Notes: generated from the letters alone by a model not told the origin. A stretch of DNA of 64,000 nt from Lasioglossum baleicum (GCF_051020765.1 NW_027469085.1:930001-994000); one strand, 5' to 3'. Positions 9,190-22,828 are shown, counted from the first letter of the stretch. Made by a program: numbers and translations.

Positions 9190-9445
9190 CTGACGACGTG
9201 ATAAAGAAAAGTTGGTGTTTGTTCTGCGAGGCTCCCCGTCCCACTGGCGAGACAGGGCCGAAGCCGCCGCAAAAAATAAACAATTATCGTCCCCCTCCTC
9301 AACGGGACGCGGTAAAATTATCAAACGTTGAACGGCCCGCTGCTGTAAAAAGGTTGGTGAGCACTGCTGTAAGGCACAAGTGAGAGCTTTTGGATTCTAA
9401 GAATTGAAAGCTCTTAATATCACCATAGGTCTTGCAAACCCTGAG
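9056..9445 (+). repeat. Multi-breakpoint chimeric monomer
   Basis: It starts with a B link and A head (GATGGACCC, AAAGTGTATTTC). It switches near 9,190 to the B-type GGCTGACG and GGTGTTTGTTC segment with CCCCGTCCCACTGGCG, then switches again near 9,250 to AGACAGGGCCGAAGCCGCCG and an L2 tail. At least two internal exchanges are therefore recorded in 390 bp. Confidence 0.8.
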
Positions 9446-12049
9446 AATTAAGCTTTGGAGCCCAATATTGCACCAAGACATAGTGGAACCTCGCGCAGGA
9501 TATCGTTCTGCAACCGTAGCAGAAATGGACCCGTTCGAAGAATACGCGGCCATCCACAAAGGGTATTTCGATTCGTCGGAGAACGACGTGATAAAGAAAA
9601 GTTGGAATTTATTCTGCGAGGCTCTCCGTCTCACTGGTGAGACAGGACCGAAGCCTCCGCAAAAAATAAACAATTATCGTCCCCCTCCTCCTCCAAAATG
9701 TTGGTGCGCACTCCTGTAAAGCACAAGTGAAAGCTTTTGAATTCGAAGAATTGCAAGCTCTTACTATCACCACTGGTCCAGCGAAACGTGACAATTAAGC
9801 TGTACAACCCAATATTGCACCAACACAGAGTGGAACCACGCGCAGGATCTCGTTCTGCAACCGTAGCAGAGATGGGCGCGTTCGAAGAATACGCGATCAT
9901 CCACGAAGGGTATTTCGATTCGTCGGCTGACGACGTGATAAAGAAAAGTTGGTATTTGTTCTGCGAGGCTCCCCGTCCCACTGGCGAGGCGGGGCCGAAG
10001 CTTCCGCAAGAATATAAACAATTAACGTCTCGCCCCTCATCGGGGCGCGGTAAAATTATCAAACGTTGACCGGTTAGCGACTATAAAAAGTTTGGGGAGC
10101 ACTGCTGTGAAGCACAAGTGAGAGCTTTTGGATTCGAAGAATTGCAAGCTCTTAATATCACCATAGGTCTTGCGAACCCTGAGAATTAAGCTGTGGAGCC
10201 CAATATTGCACCAAGACAGAGTGGAACCACGCGCAGGATATCGTTCTGCAACCGTAGCAGAAATGGACCCATTCGAAGAATACGCGACCATCCACAAAGG
10301 GTATTTCGATTCGTCGGAGAACGACGTGATAAAGAAAAATTGGAATTTATTCTGCGAGGCTCTCCGTCTCACTGGTGAGACAGGGCCGATGCCTCCGCAA
10401 AAAATAAACAATTATCGTCCCCCTCCTCCTCCAAAAGGTTGGTGCGCACTGCTGTAAAGCACAAGTGAAAGCTTTTTGATTCGAAGAATTGCAAGCTCTT
10501 ATTATCACCACTGGTCCAGCGAAACGTGACAATTAAGCTGTACAACCCAATATTGCACCAACGCAGAGTGGAACCACGCGCAGGATCTCGTTCTGCAACT
10601 GTAGCAGAGATGGGCGCGTTCGAAGAATACGCGACCATCCACGAAGGTTATTTCGATTCGTCGGTTGACGACGTGATAAAGAAAAATTGGAATTTATTCT
10701 GCGAGGCTCTCCGTCTCACTGGTGAGACAGGGCCGAAGCCGCCGCAAAAAATAAACAATTATCGTCCCCCTCCTCAACGGGACGCGGTAAAATTATCAAA
10801 CGTTGAACGGCCCGCTGCTGTAAAAAGGTTGGTGAGCACTGCTGTAAGGCACAAGTGAAAGCTTTTGGATTCGAAGAATTGCAAGCTCTTAATATCATCA
10901 TAGGTCTTGCAAACCCTGAGAATTAAGCTTTGGAGCCCAATATTGCACCAAGACATAGTGGAACCTCGCGCAGGATATCGTTCTGCAACCGTAGCAGAAA
11001 TGGACCCGTTCGAAGAATACGCGGCCATCCACAAAGGGTATTTCGATTCGTCGGAGAACGACGAGATAAAGAAAAATTGGAATTTATTCTGCGAGGCTAT
11101 CCATCTCACTGGTGAGACAGGGCCGAAGCCTCCGCAAAAAATAAACAATTATCGTCCCCCTCCTCCTCCAAAAGGTTGGTGCGCTCTCCTGTAAAGCACA
11201 AGTGAAAGCTTTTGAATTCGAAGAATTGCAAGCTCTTACTATCACCACTGGTCCAGCGAAACGTGACAATTAAGCTGTACAACCCAATATTGCACCAACA
11301 CAGAGTGGAACCACGCGCAGGATCTCGTTCTGCAACTGTAGCAGAGATGGGCGCGTTCGAAGAATACGCGATCATCCACGAAGGGTATTTCGATTCGTCG
11401 GCTGACGACGTGATAAAGAAAAGTTGGTATTTGTTCTGCGAGGCTCCCCGTCCCACTGGCGAGGCGGGGCCGAAGCTTCCGCAAGAATATAAACAATTAA
11501 CGTCTCGCCCCTCATCGGGGCGCGGTAAAATTATCAAACGTTGACCGGTTAGCGACTATAAAAAGTTTGGGGAGCACTGCTGTGAAGCACAAGTGAGAGC
11601 TTTTGGATTCGAAGAATTGCAAGCTCTTAATATCACCATAGGTCTTGCGAACCCTGAGAATTAAGCTGTGGAGCCCAATATTGCACCAAGATAGAGTGGA
11701 ACCACGCGCAGGATATCGTTCTGCAACCGTAGCAGAAATGGACCCATTCGAAGAATACGCGACCATCCACAAAGGGTATTTCGATTCGTCGGAGAACGAC
11801 GTGATAAAGAAAAATTGAAATTTATTCTGCGAGGCTCTCCGTCTCACTGGTGAGACAGGGCCGATGCCTCCGCAAAAAATAAACAATTATCGTCCCCCTC
11901 CTCCTCCAAAAGGTTGGTGCGCACTGCTGTAAAGCACAAGTGAAAGCTTTTTGATTCGAAGAATTGCAAGCTCTTATTATCACCACTGGTCCAGCGAAAC
12001 GTGACAATTAAGCTGTACAACCCAATATTGCACCAGCGCAGGGTGGAAC

Positions 12050-13167
12050 CACGCGCAGGATCTCGTTCTGCAACTGTAGCAGAGATGGGCGCGTTCGAAG
12101 AATACGCGACCATCCACGAAGGTTATTTCGATTCGTCGGTTGACGACGTGATAAAGAATAATTGGAATTTATTCTGCGAGGCTCTCCGTCTCACTGGTGA
12201 GACAGAGCCGAAGTCGCCGCAAAAAATAAACAATTATCGTCCCCCTCCTCCTCCAAAAGGTTGGTGCGCACTGCTGTAAAGCACAAGTGAAAGCTTTTGG
12301 ATTCGAAGAATTGCAACCTCTTATTATCACCACTGGTCCAGCGAAACGTGACAATTAAGCTGTACAACCCGATATTGCACCAACGCAGAGTGGAACCACG
12401 CGCAGGATCTCGTTCTGCAACCGTAGCAGAGATGGGCGCGTTCGAAGAATACGCGATCATCCACGAAGGGTATTTCGATTCGTCGGTTGACGACGTGATA
12501 AAGAAAAGTTGGTATTTGTTCTGCGAGGCTCCCCGTCCCACTGGCGAGGCGGGGCCGAAGCTTCCGCAAGAATATAAACAATTAACGTCTCGCCCCTCAT
12601 CGGGGCGCGGCAAAATTATCAAACGTTGACCGGTTAGCGACTATAAAAAGTTTGGGGAGCACTGCTGTAAAGCACAAGTGAGAGCTTTTGGATGCGAAGA
12701 ATTGCAAGCTCTTAATATCACCATAGGTCTTGCGAACCCTGAGAATTAAGCTGTGGAGCCCAATATTGCACCAAGACAGAGTGGAACCACGCGCAGGATA
12801 TCGTCCTGCATCCGTAGCAGAAATGGACCCGTTCGAAGAATACGCGACCATCCACAAAGGGTATTTCGATTCGTCGGAGAACGACGTGATAAAGAAAAAT
12901 TGGAATTTATTCTGAGAGGCTCTCCGTCTCACTGTTGAGACAGGGCCGATGCCTCCGCAAAAAATAAACAATTATCGTCCCCCTCCTCCTCCAAAAGGTT
13001 GGTGCGCACTGCTGTAAAGCACAAGTGAAAGCTTTTTGATTCGAAGAATTGCAAGCTCTTATTATCACCACTGGTCCAGCGAAACGTGACAATTAAGCTG
13101 TACAACCCAATATTGCACCAAGAGAGAGTGGAACCACGCGCAGGATCTCGTTCTGCAACCGTAGCAG
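12050..13167 (+). repeat. 1.1-kb dispersed duplicate, copy 1 (partner about 31,097-32,214)
   Basis: An offset of 19,047 bp aligns these segments. Both share GAGCCGAAGTCGCC, the double variant CGTCCTGCATCCGTAGC (12,802/31,849) and the TGA nonsense change at 12,913-12,915/31,960-31,962. Identity ends at 13,168 (GAAATGG against GAGATGG at 32,215). The left limit is approximate. Confidence 0.75.
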
Positions 13168-13931
13168 AAATGGACCCATTCGAAGAATACGCGACCATCC
13201 ACAAAGGGTATTTCGATTCGTCGGAGAACGACGTGATAAAGAAAAATTGGAATTTATTCTGCGAGGCTCTCCGTCTCACTGGTGAGACAGGGCCGATGCC
13301 TCCGCAAAAAATAAACAATTATCGTCCCCCTCCTCCTCCAAAAGGTTGGTGCGCACTGCTGTAAAGCACAAGTGAAAGCTTTTTGATTCGAAGAATTGCA
13401 AGCTCTTATTATCACCACTGGTCCAGCGAAACGTGACAATTAAGCTGTACAACCCAATATTGCACCAACGCAGAGTGGAACCACGCGCAGGATCTCGTTC
13501 TGCAACTGTAGCAGAGATGGGCGCGTTCGAAGAATACGCGACCATCCACGAAGGTTATTTCGATTCGTCGGTTGACGACGTGATAAAGAAAAATTGGAAT
13601 TTATTCTGCGAGGCCCTCCGTCTCACTGGTGAGACAGGGCCGAAGCCGCCGCAAAAAATAAACAATTATCGTCCCCCTCCTCAACGGGACGCGGTAAAAT
13701 TATCAAACGTTGAACGGCCCGCTGCTGTAAAAAGGTTGGTGAGCACTGCTGTAAGGCACAAGTGAAAGCTTTTGGATTCGAAGAATTGCAAGCTCTTAAT
13801 ATCATCATAGGTCTTGCAAACCCTGAGAATTAAGCTTTGGAGCCCAATATTGCACCAAGACATAGTGGAACCTCGCGCAGGATATCGTTCTGCAACCGTA
13901 GCAGAAATGGACCCGTTCGAAGAATACGCGG

Positions 13932-16523
13932 CCATCCACAAAGGGTATTTCGATTCGTCGGAGAACGACGAGATAAAGAAAAATTGGAATTTATTCTGCG
14001 AGGCTCTCCATCTCACTGGTGAGACAGGGCCGAAGCCTCCGCAAAAAATAAACAATTATCGTCCCCCTCCTCCTCCAAAAGGTTGGTGCGCTCTCCTGTA
14101 AAGCACAAGTGAAAGCTTTTGAATTCGAAGAATTGCAAGCTCTTACTATCACCACTGGTCCAGCGAAACGTGACAATTAAGCTGTACAACCCAATATTGC
14201 ACCAACACAGAGTGGAACCACGCGCAGGACCTCGTTCTGCAACTGTAGCAGAGATGGGCGCGTTCGAAGAATACGCGATCATCCACGAAGGGTATTTCGA
14301 TTCGTCGGCTGACGACGTGATAAAGAAAAGTTGGTATTTGTTCTGCGAGGCTCCCCGTCCCACTGGCGAGGCGGGGCCGAAGCTTCCGCAAGAATATAAA
14401 CAATTAACGTCTCGCCCCTCATCGGGGCGCGGTAAAATTATCAAACGTTGACCGGTTAGCGACTATAAAAAGTTTGGGGAGCACTGCTGTGAAGCACAAG
14501 TGAGAGCTTTTGGATTCGAAGAATTGCAAGCTCTTAATATCACCATAGGTCTTGCGAACCCTGAGAATTAAGCTGTGGAGCCCAATATTGCACCAAGACA
14601 GAGTGCAACCACGCGCAGGATATCGTCCTGCAACCGTAGCAGAAATGGACCCGTTCGCAGAATACGCGACCATCCACAAAGGGTATTTCGATTCGTCGGA
14701 GAACGACGTGATAAAGAAAAATTGGAATTTATTCTGCGAGGCTCTCCGTCTCACTGTTGAGACAGGGCCGATGCCTCCGCAAAAAATAAACAATTATCGT
14801 CCCCCTCCTCCTCCAAAAGGTTGGTGCGCACTGCTGTAATGCACAAGTGAAAGCTTTTTGATTCGAAGAATTGCAAGCTCTTATTATCACCACTGGTCCA
14901 GCGAAACGTGACAATTAAGCTGTACAACCCAATATTGCACCAAGAGAGAGTGGAACCACGCGCAGGATATCGTTCTGCAACCGTAGCAGAGATGGACCCG
15001 TTCGAAGAATACGCGACCATCCACAAAGTGTCATTTCGATTCGTCGGAGAACGACGTGATAAAGAAAAGTTGGAATTTATTCTGCGAGGCTCTCCGTCTC
15101 ACTGGTGAGACAGGACCGAAGCCTCCGCAAAAATATAAACAATTATCGTCCCCCTCCTCAACGGGACGCGGTAAAATTATCAAACGTTGAACGGCCCGTT
15201 GCTGTAAAAAGGTTGGTGAGCACTGCTGTAAGGCACAAGTGAAAGCTTTTGGATTCGAAGAATTGCAAGCTCTTATTATCACCACTGGTCCAGCGAAACG
15301 TGACAATTAAGCTGGACAACCCAATATTGCACCAACGCAGAGTGGAACCACGCGCAGGATCTCGTTCTGCAACTGTAGCAGAGATGGGCGCGTTCGAAGA
15401 ATACGCGACCATCCACGAAGGTTATTTCGATTCGTCGGTTGACGACGTGATAAAGAAAAATTGGAATTTATTCTGCGAGGCTCTCCGTCTCACTGGTGAG
15501 ACAGGGCCGAAGCCGCCGCAAAAAATAAACAATTATCGTCCCCCTCCTCCTCCAAAAGGTTGGTGCGCACTGCTGTAAAGCACAAGTGAAAGCTTTTGGA
15601 TTCAAAGAATTGCAACCTCTTATTATCACCACTGGTCCAGCGAAACGTGACAATTAAGCTGTACAACCCGATATTGCACCAACGCAGAGTGGAACCACGC
15701 GCAGGATCTCGTTCTGCAACCGTAGCAGAGATGGGCGCGTTCGAAGAATACGCGATCATCCACGAAGGGTATTTCGATTCGTCGGTTGACGACGTGATAA
15801 AGAAAAGTTGGTATTTGTTCTGCGAGGCTCCCCGTCCCACTGGCGAGGCGGGGCCGAAGCTTCCGCAAGAATATAAACAATTAACGTCTCGCCCCTCACC
15901 GGGGCGCGGCAAAATTATCAAACGTTGACCGGTTAGCGACTATAAAAAGTTTGGGGAGCACTGCTGTAAAGCACAAGTGAGAGCTTTTGGATGCGAAGAA
16001 TTGCAAGCTCTTAATATCACCATAGGTCTTGCGAACCCTGAGAATTAAGCTGTGGAGCCCAATATTGCACCAAGACAGAGTGGAACCACGCGCAGGATAT
16101 CGTTCTGCAACCGTAGCAGAAATGGACCCGTTCGAAGAATACGCGACCATCCACAAAGGGTATTTCGATTCGTCGGAGAACGACGTGATAAAGAAAAATT
16201 GGAATTTATTCTGCGAGGCTCTCCGCCTCACTGTTGAGACAGGGCCGATGCCTCCGCAAAAAATAAACAATTATCGTCCCCCTCCTCCTCCAAAAGGTTG
16301 GTGCGCACTGCTGTAAAGCACAAGTGAAAGCTTTTTGATTCGAAGAATTGCAAGCTCTTATTATCACCACTGGTCCAGCGAAACGTGACAATTAAACTGT
16401 ACAACCCAATATTGCACCAAGAGAGAGTGGAACCACGCGCAGGATATCGTTCTGCAACCGTGGCAGAGATGGACCCGTTCGAAGAATACGCGACCATCCA
16501 CAAAGTGTATTTCGATTCGTCGG
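13932..16523 (+). repeat. 2.6-kb dispersed duplicate, copy 2 (partner 6,598-9,189)
   Basis: This is the counterpart at +7,334. It overlaps the start of the 7,332-bp tandem unit. Private changes include AGGACCTCG near 14,226 and TTCGCAG near 14,655. Confidence 0.82.
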
Positions 16524-19500
16524 AGAACGACGTGATAAAGAAAAATTGGAATTTATTCTGCGAGGCTCTCCATCTCACTGGTGAGACAGGGCCGAAGCCT
16601 CCGCAAAAAATAAACAATTATCGTCCCCCTCCTCCTCCAAAAGGTTGGTGCGCACTCCTGTAAAGCACAAGTGAAAGCTTTTGGATTCGAAGAATTGCAA
16701 GCTCTTATTATCACCACTGGTCCAGCGAAACGTGACAATTAAGCTGTACAACCCAATATTGCACCAACACAGAGTGGAACCACGCGCAGGATCTCGTTCT
16801 GCAACCGTAGCAGAGATTGGCGCGTTCGAAGAATACGCGATCATCCACGAAGGGTATTTCGATTCGTCGGCTGACGACGTGATAAAGAAAAGTTGGTGTT
16901 TGTTCTGCGAGGCTCCCCGTCCCACTGGCGAGGCGGGGCCGAAGCTTCCGCAAGAATATAAACAATTAACGTCTCGCCCTCATCGGGGCGCGGTAAAATT
17001 ATCAAACGTTGACCGGTTCGCGGCTATAAAAAGTTTGGGGAGCACTGCTGTTCAGCACAAGTGAGAGCTTTTGGATTCTAAGAATTGAAAGCTCTTAATA
17101 TCACCATAGGTCTTGCAAACCCTGAGAATTAAGCTTTGGAGCCCAATATTGCACCAAGACATAGTGGAACCTCGCGCAGGATATCGTTCTGCAACCGTAG
17201 CAGAAATGGACCCGTTCGAAGAATACGCGGCCATCCACAAAGGGTATTTCGATTCGTCGGAGAACGACGTGATAAAGAAAAGTTGGAATTTATTCTGCGA
17301 GGCTCTCCGTCTCACTGGTGAGACAGGACCGAAGCCTCCGCAAAAAATAAACAATTATCGTCCCCCTCCTCCTCCAAAATGTTGGTGCGCACTCCTGTAA
17401 AGCACAAGTGAAAGCTTTTGAATTCGAAGAATTGCAAGCTCTTACTATCACCACTGGTCCAGCGAAACGTGACAATTAAGCTGTACAACCCAATATTGCA
17501 CCAACACAGAGTGGAACCACGCGCAGGATCTCGTTCTGCAACCGTAGCAGAGATGGGCGCGTTCGAAGAATACGCGAACATCCACGAAGGGTATTTCGAT
17601 TCGTCGGCTGACGACGTGATAAAGAAAAGTTGGTATTTGTTCTGCGAGGCTCCCCGTCCCACTGGCGAGGCGGGGCCGAAGCTTCCGCAAGAATATAAAC
17701 AATTAACGTCTCGCCCCTCATCGGGGCGCGGTAAAATTATCAAACGTTGACCGGTTAGCGACTATAAAAAGTTTGGGGAGCACTGCTGTGAAGCACAAGT
17801 GAGAGCTTTTGGATTCGAAGAATTGCAAGCTCTTAATATCACCATAGGTCTTGCGAACCCTGAGAATTAAGCTGTGGAGCCCAATATTGCACCAAGACAG
17901 AGTGGAACCACGCGCAGGATATCGTTCTGCAACCGTAGCAGAAATGGACCCATTCGAAGAATACGCGACCATCCACAAAGGGTATTTCGATTCGTCGGAG
18001 AACGACGTGATAAAGAAAAATTGGAATTTATTCTGCGAGGCTCTCCGTCTCACTGGTGAGACAGGGCCGATGCCTCCGCAAAAAATAAACAATTATCGTC
18101 CCCCTCCTCCTCCAAAAGGTTGGTGCGCACTGCTGTAAAGCACAAGTGAAAGCTTTTTGATTCGAAGAATTGCAAGCTCTTATTATCACTACTGGTCCAG
18201 CGAAACGTGACAATTAAGCTGTACAACCCAATATTGCACCAACGCAGAGTGGAACCACGCGCAGGATCTCGTTCTGCAACTGTAGCAGAGATGGGCGCGT
18301 TCGAAGAATACGCGACCATCCACGAAGGTTATTTCGATTCGTCGGTTGACGACGTGATAAAGAAAAATTGGAATTTATTCTGCGAGGCTCTCCGTCTCAC
18401 TGGCGAGACAGGGCCGAAGCCGCCGCAAAAAATAAACAATTATCGTCCCCCTCCTCAACGGGACGCGGTAAAATTATCAAACGTTGAACGGCCCGCTGCT
18501 GTAAAAAGGTTGGTGAGCACTGCTGTAAGGCACAAGTGAGAGCTTTTGGATTCTAAGAATTGAAAGCTCTTAATATCACCATAGGTCTTGCAAACCCTGA
18601 GAATTAAGCTTTGGAGCCCAATATTGCACCAAGACATAGTGGAACCTCGCGCAGGATATCGTTCTGCAACCGTAGCAGAAATGGACCCGTTCGAAGAATA
18701 CGCGGCCATCCACAAAGGGTATTTCGATTCGTCGGAGAACGACGTGATAAAGAAAAGTTGGAATTTATTCTGCGAGGCTCTCCGTCTCACTGGTGAGACA
18801 GGACCGAAGCCTCCGCAAAAAATAAACAATTATCGTCCCCCTCCTCCTCCAAAATGTTGGTGCGCACTCCTGTAAAGCACAAGTGAAAGCTTTTGAATTC
18901 GAAGAATTGCAAGCTCTTACTATCACCACTGGTCCAGCGAAACGTGACAATTAAGCTGTACAACCCAATATTGCACCAACACAGAGTGGAACCACGCGCA
19001 GGATCTCGTTCTGCAACCGTAGCAGAGATGGGCGCGTTCGAAGAATATGCGATCATCCACGAAGGGAATTTCGATTCGTCGGCTGACGACGTGATAAAGA
19101 AAAGTTGGTATTTGTTCTGCGAGGCTCCCCGTCCCACTGGCGAGGCGGGGCCGAAGCTTCCGCAAGAATATAAACAATTAACGTCTCGCCCCTCATCGGG
19201 GCGCGGTAAAATTATCAAACGTTGACCGGTTAGCGACTATAAAAAGTTTGGGGAGCACTGCTGTGAAGCACAAGTGAGAGCTTTTGGATTCGAAGAATTG
19301 CAAGCTCTTAATATCACCATAGGTCTTGCGAACCCTGAGAATTAAGCTGTGGAGCCCAATATTGCACCAAGACAGAGTGGAACCACGCGCAGGATATCGT
19401 TCTGCAACCGTAGCAGAAATGGACCCATTCGAAGAATACGCGACCATCCACAAAGGGTATTTCGATTCGTCGGAGAACGACGTGATAAAGAAAAATTGGA

Positions 19501-22500
19501 ATTTATTCTGCGAGGCTCTCCGTCTCACTGGTGAGACAGGGCCGATGCCTCCGCAAAAAATAAACAATTATCGTCCCCCTCCTCCTCCAAAAGGTTGGTG
19601 CGCACTGCTGTAAAGCACAAGTGAAAGCTTTTTGATTCGAAGAATTGCAAGCTCTTATTATCACCACTGGTCCAGCGAAACGTGACAATTAAACTGTACA
19701 ACCCAATATTGCACCAAGAGAGAGTGGAACCACGCGCAGGATATCGTTCTGCAACCGTGGCAGAGATGGACCCGTTCGAAGAATACGCGACCATCCACAA
19801 AGTGTATTTCGATTCGTCGGAGAACGACGTGATAAAGAAAAATTGGAATTTATTCTGCGAGGCTCTCCATCTCACTGGTGAGACAGGGCCGAAGCCTCCG
19901 CAAAAAATAAACAATTATCGTCCCCCTCCTCCTCCAAAAGGTTGGTGCGCACTCCTGTAAAGCACAAGTGAAAGCTTTTGGATTCGAAGAATTGCAAGCT
20001 CTTATTATCACCACTGGTCCAGCGAAACGTGACAATTAAGCTGTACAACCCAATATTGCACCAACACAGAGTGGAACCACGCGCAGGATCTCGTTCTGCA
20101 ACCGTAGCAGAGATTGGCGCGTTCGAAGAATACGCGATCATCCACGAAGGGTATTTCGATTCGTTGGCTGACGACGTGATAAAGAAAAGTTGGTGTTTGT
20201 TCTGCGAGGCTCCCCGTCCCACTGGCGAGGCGGGGCCGAAGCTTCCGCAAGAATATAAACAATTAACGTCTCGCCCTCATCGGGGCGCGGTAAAATTATC
20301 AAACGTTGACCGGTTCGCGGCTATAAAAAGTTTGGGGAGCACTGCTGTTCAGCACAAGTGAGAGCTTTTGGATTCTAAGAATTGAAAGCTCTTAATATCA
20401 CCATAGGTCTTGCAAACCCTGAGAATTAAGCTTTGGAGCCCAATATTGCACCAAGACATAGTGGAACCTCGCGCAGGATATCGTTCTGCAACCGTAGCAG
20501 AAATGGACCCGTTCGAAGAATACGCGGCCATCCACAAAGGGTATTTCGATTCGTCGGAGAACGACGTGATAAAGAAAAGTTGGAATTTATTCTGCGAGGC
20601 TCTCCGTCTCACTGGTGAGACAGGACCGAAGCCTCCGCAAAAAATAAACAATTATCGTCCCCCTCCTCCTCCAAAATGTTGGTGCGCACTCCTGTAAAGC
20701 ACAAGTGAAAGCTTTTGAATTCGAAGAATTGCAAGCTCTTACTATCACCACTGGTCCAGCGAAACGTGACAATTAAGCTGTACAACCCAATATTGCACCA
20801 ACACAGAGTGGAACCACGCGCAGGATCTCGTTCTGCAACCGTAGCAGAGATGGGCGCGTTCGAAGAATACGCGAACATCCACGAAGGGTACTTCGATTCG
20901 TCGGCTGACGACGTGATAAAGAAAAGTTGGTATTTGTTCTGCGAGGCTCCCCGTCCCACTGGTGAGGCGGGGCCGAAGCTTCCGCAAGAATATAAACAAT
21001 TAACGTCTCGCCCCTCATCGGGGCGCGGTAAAATTATCAAACGTTGACCGGTTAGCGACTATAAAAAGTTTGGGGAGCACTGCTGTGAAGCACAAGTGAG
21101 AGCTTTTGGATTCGAAGAATTGCAAGCTCTTAATATCACCATAGGTCTTGCGAACCCTGAGAATTAAGCTGTGGAGCCCAATATTGCACCAAGACAGAGT
21201 GGAACCACGCGCAGGATATCGTTCTGCAACCGTAGCAGAAATGGACCCATTCGAAGAATACGCGACCATCCACAAAGGGTATTTCGATTCGTCGGAGAAC
21301 GACGTGATAAAGAAAAATTGGAATTTATTCTGCGAGGCTCTCCGTCTCACTGGTGAGACAGGGCCGATGCCTCCGCAAAAAATAAACAATTATCGTCCCC
21401 CTCCTCCTCCAAAAGGTTGGTGCGCACTGCTGTAAAGCACAAGTGAAAGCTTTTTGATTCGAAGAATTGCAAGCTCTTATTATCACTACTGGTCCAGCGA
21501 AACGTGACAATTAAGCTGTACAACCCAATATTGCACCAACGCAGAGTGGAACCACGCGCAGGATCTCGTTCTGCAACTGTAGCAGAGATGGGCGCGTTCG
21601 AAGAATACGCGACCATCCACGAAGGTTATTTCGATTCGTCGGTTGACGACGTGATAAAGAAAAATTGGAATTTATTCTGCGAGGCTCTCCGTCTCACTGG
21701 CGAGACAGGGCCGAAGCCGCCGCAAAAAATAAACAATTATCGTCCCCCTCCTCAACGGGACGCGGTAAAATTATCAAACGTTGAACGGCCCGCTGCTGTA
21801 AAAAGGTTGGTGAGCACTGCTGTAAGGCACAAGTGAGAGCTTTTGGATTCTAAGAATTGAAAGCTCTTAATATCACCATAGGTCTTGCAAACCCTGAGAA
21901 TTAAGCTTTGGAGCCCAATATTGCACCAAGACATAGTGGAACCTCGCGCAGGATATCGTTCTGCAACCGTAGCAGAAATGGACCCGTTCGAAGAATACGC
22001 GGCCATCCACAAAGGGTATTTCGATTCGTCGGAGAACGACGTGATAAAGAAAAGTTGGAATTTATTCTGCGAGGCTCTCCGTCTCACTGGTGAGACAGGA
22101 CCGAAGCCTCCGCAAAAAATAAACAATTATCGTCCCCCTCCTCCTCCAAAATGTTGGTGCGCACTCCTGTAAAGCACAAGTGAAAGCTTTTGAATTCGAA
22201 GAATTGCAAGCTCTTACTATCACCACTGGTCCAGCGAAACGTGACAATTAAGCTGTACAACCCAATATTGCACCAACACAGAGTGGAACCACGCGCAGGA
22301 TCTCGTTCTGCAACCGTAGCAGAGATGGGCGCGTTCGAAGAATACGCGATCATCCACGAAGGGTATTTCGATTCGTCGGCTGACGACGTGATAAAGAAAA
22401 GTTGGTATTTGTTCTGCGAGGCTCCCCGTCCCACTGGCGAGGCGGGGCCGAAGCTTCCGCAAGAATATAAACAATTAACGTCTCGCCCCTCATCGGGGCG

Positions 22501-22773
22501 CGGTAAAATTATCAAACGTTGACCGGTTAGCGACTATAAAAAGTTTGGGGAGCACTGCTGTGAAGCACAAGTGAGAGCTTTTGGATTCGAAGAATTGCAA
22601 GCTCTTAATATCACCATAGGTCTTGCGAACCCTGAGAATTAAGCTGTGGAGCCCAATATTGCACCAAGACAGAGTGGAACCACGCGCAGGATATCGTTCT
22701 GCAACCGTAGCAGAAATGGACCCATTCGAAGAATACGCGACCATCCACAAAGGGTATTTCGATTCGTCGGAGA
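15442..22773 (+). repeat. 7,332-bp tandem duplication, copy 1
   Basis: From 15,442 rightwards the sequence matches 22,774 onwards. The base before (15,441 against 22,773) and the preceding head differ (GGTTGACG against GGAGAACG), which fixes the left limit. The unit contains 20 monomer lengths. It can be written as a 738-bp dimer plus two copies of a 3,297-bp block. The one difference I found against copy 2 is T at 19,048 against C at 26,380; I compared key segments and translated frames rather than running a full alignment. Confidence 0.93.
16235..19531 (+). repeat. Nested 3,297-bp tandem duplication, copy a (within copy 1)
   Basis: Sequence from 16,235 matches 19,532 onwards. To the left, 16,234 is T and 19,531 is G (CTGTTGAG against CTGGTGAG). 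The block holds nine monomers in the order S-S-L followed by three S-L dimers, counted from the monomer starts at 16,043 and 19,340. Differences from copy b include 19,077 (GGGAATTTC against GGGTATTTC at 22,374) and T at 19,048 against C at 22,345. Confidence 0.85.
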
Positions 22774-22828
22774 ACGACGTGATAAAGAAAAATTGGAATT
22801 TATTCTGCGAGGCTCTCCGTCTCACTGG
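19532..22828 (+). repeat. Nested 3,297-bp tandem duplication, copy b (within copy 1)
   Basis: This is adjacent to copy a. The crossover lies between 19,532 and 19,545, where AGACAGGGCCGA is shared and the flanks switch. Differences from copy a include TCGTTGGCTG at 20,161 (copy a TCGTCGGCTG at 16,864). The same pair of copies recurs at +7,332 inside the second 7,332-bp unit, so this duplication predates the larger one. Confidence 0.85.

Larger units (their letters stand above)
4281..15304 (+). repeat. Monomers 12-41: mostly 738-bp dimers with chimeric units
   Basis: Starts: 4281 S, 4628 L, 5019 S, 5366 L, 5756 S, 6103 L, 6494 S, 6841 L, 7232 S, 7579 L, 7971 S, 8318 L, 8709 S, 9056 L, 9446 S, 9793 L, 10184 S, 10531 L, 10921 S, 11268 L, 11659 S, 12006 S, 12353 L, 12744 S, 13091 S, 13438 L, 13828 S, 14175 L, 14566 S, 14913 L. 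S and L alternate almost perfectly apart from two S-S pairs at 11,659 and 12,744. Units 7,579 and 14,913 are 392 bp because of an inserted C. The unit at 9,056 is a multi-breakpoint chimera. Confidence 0.93.
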
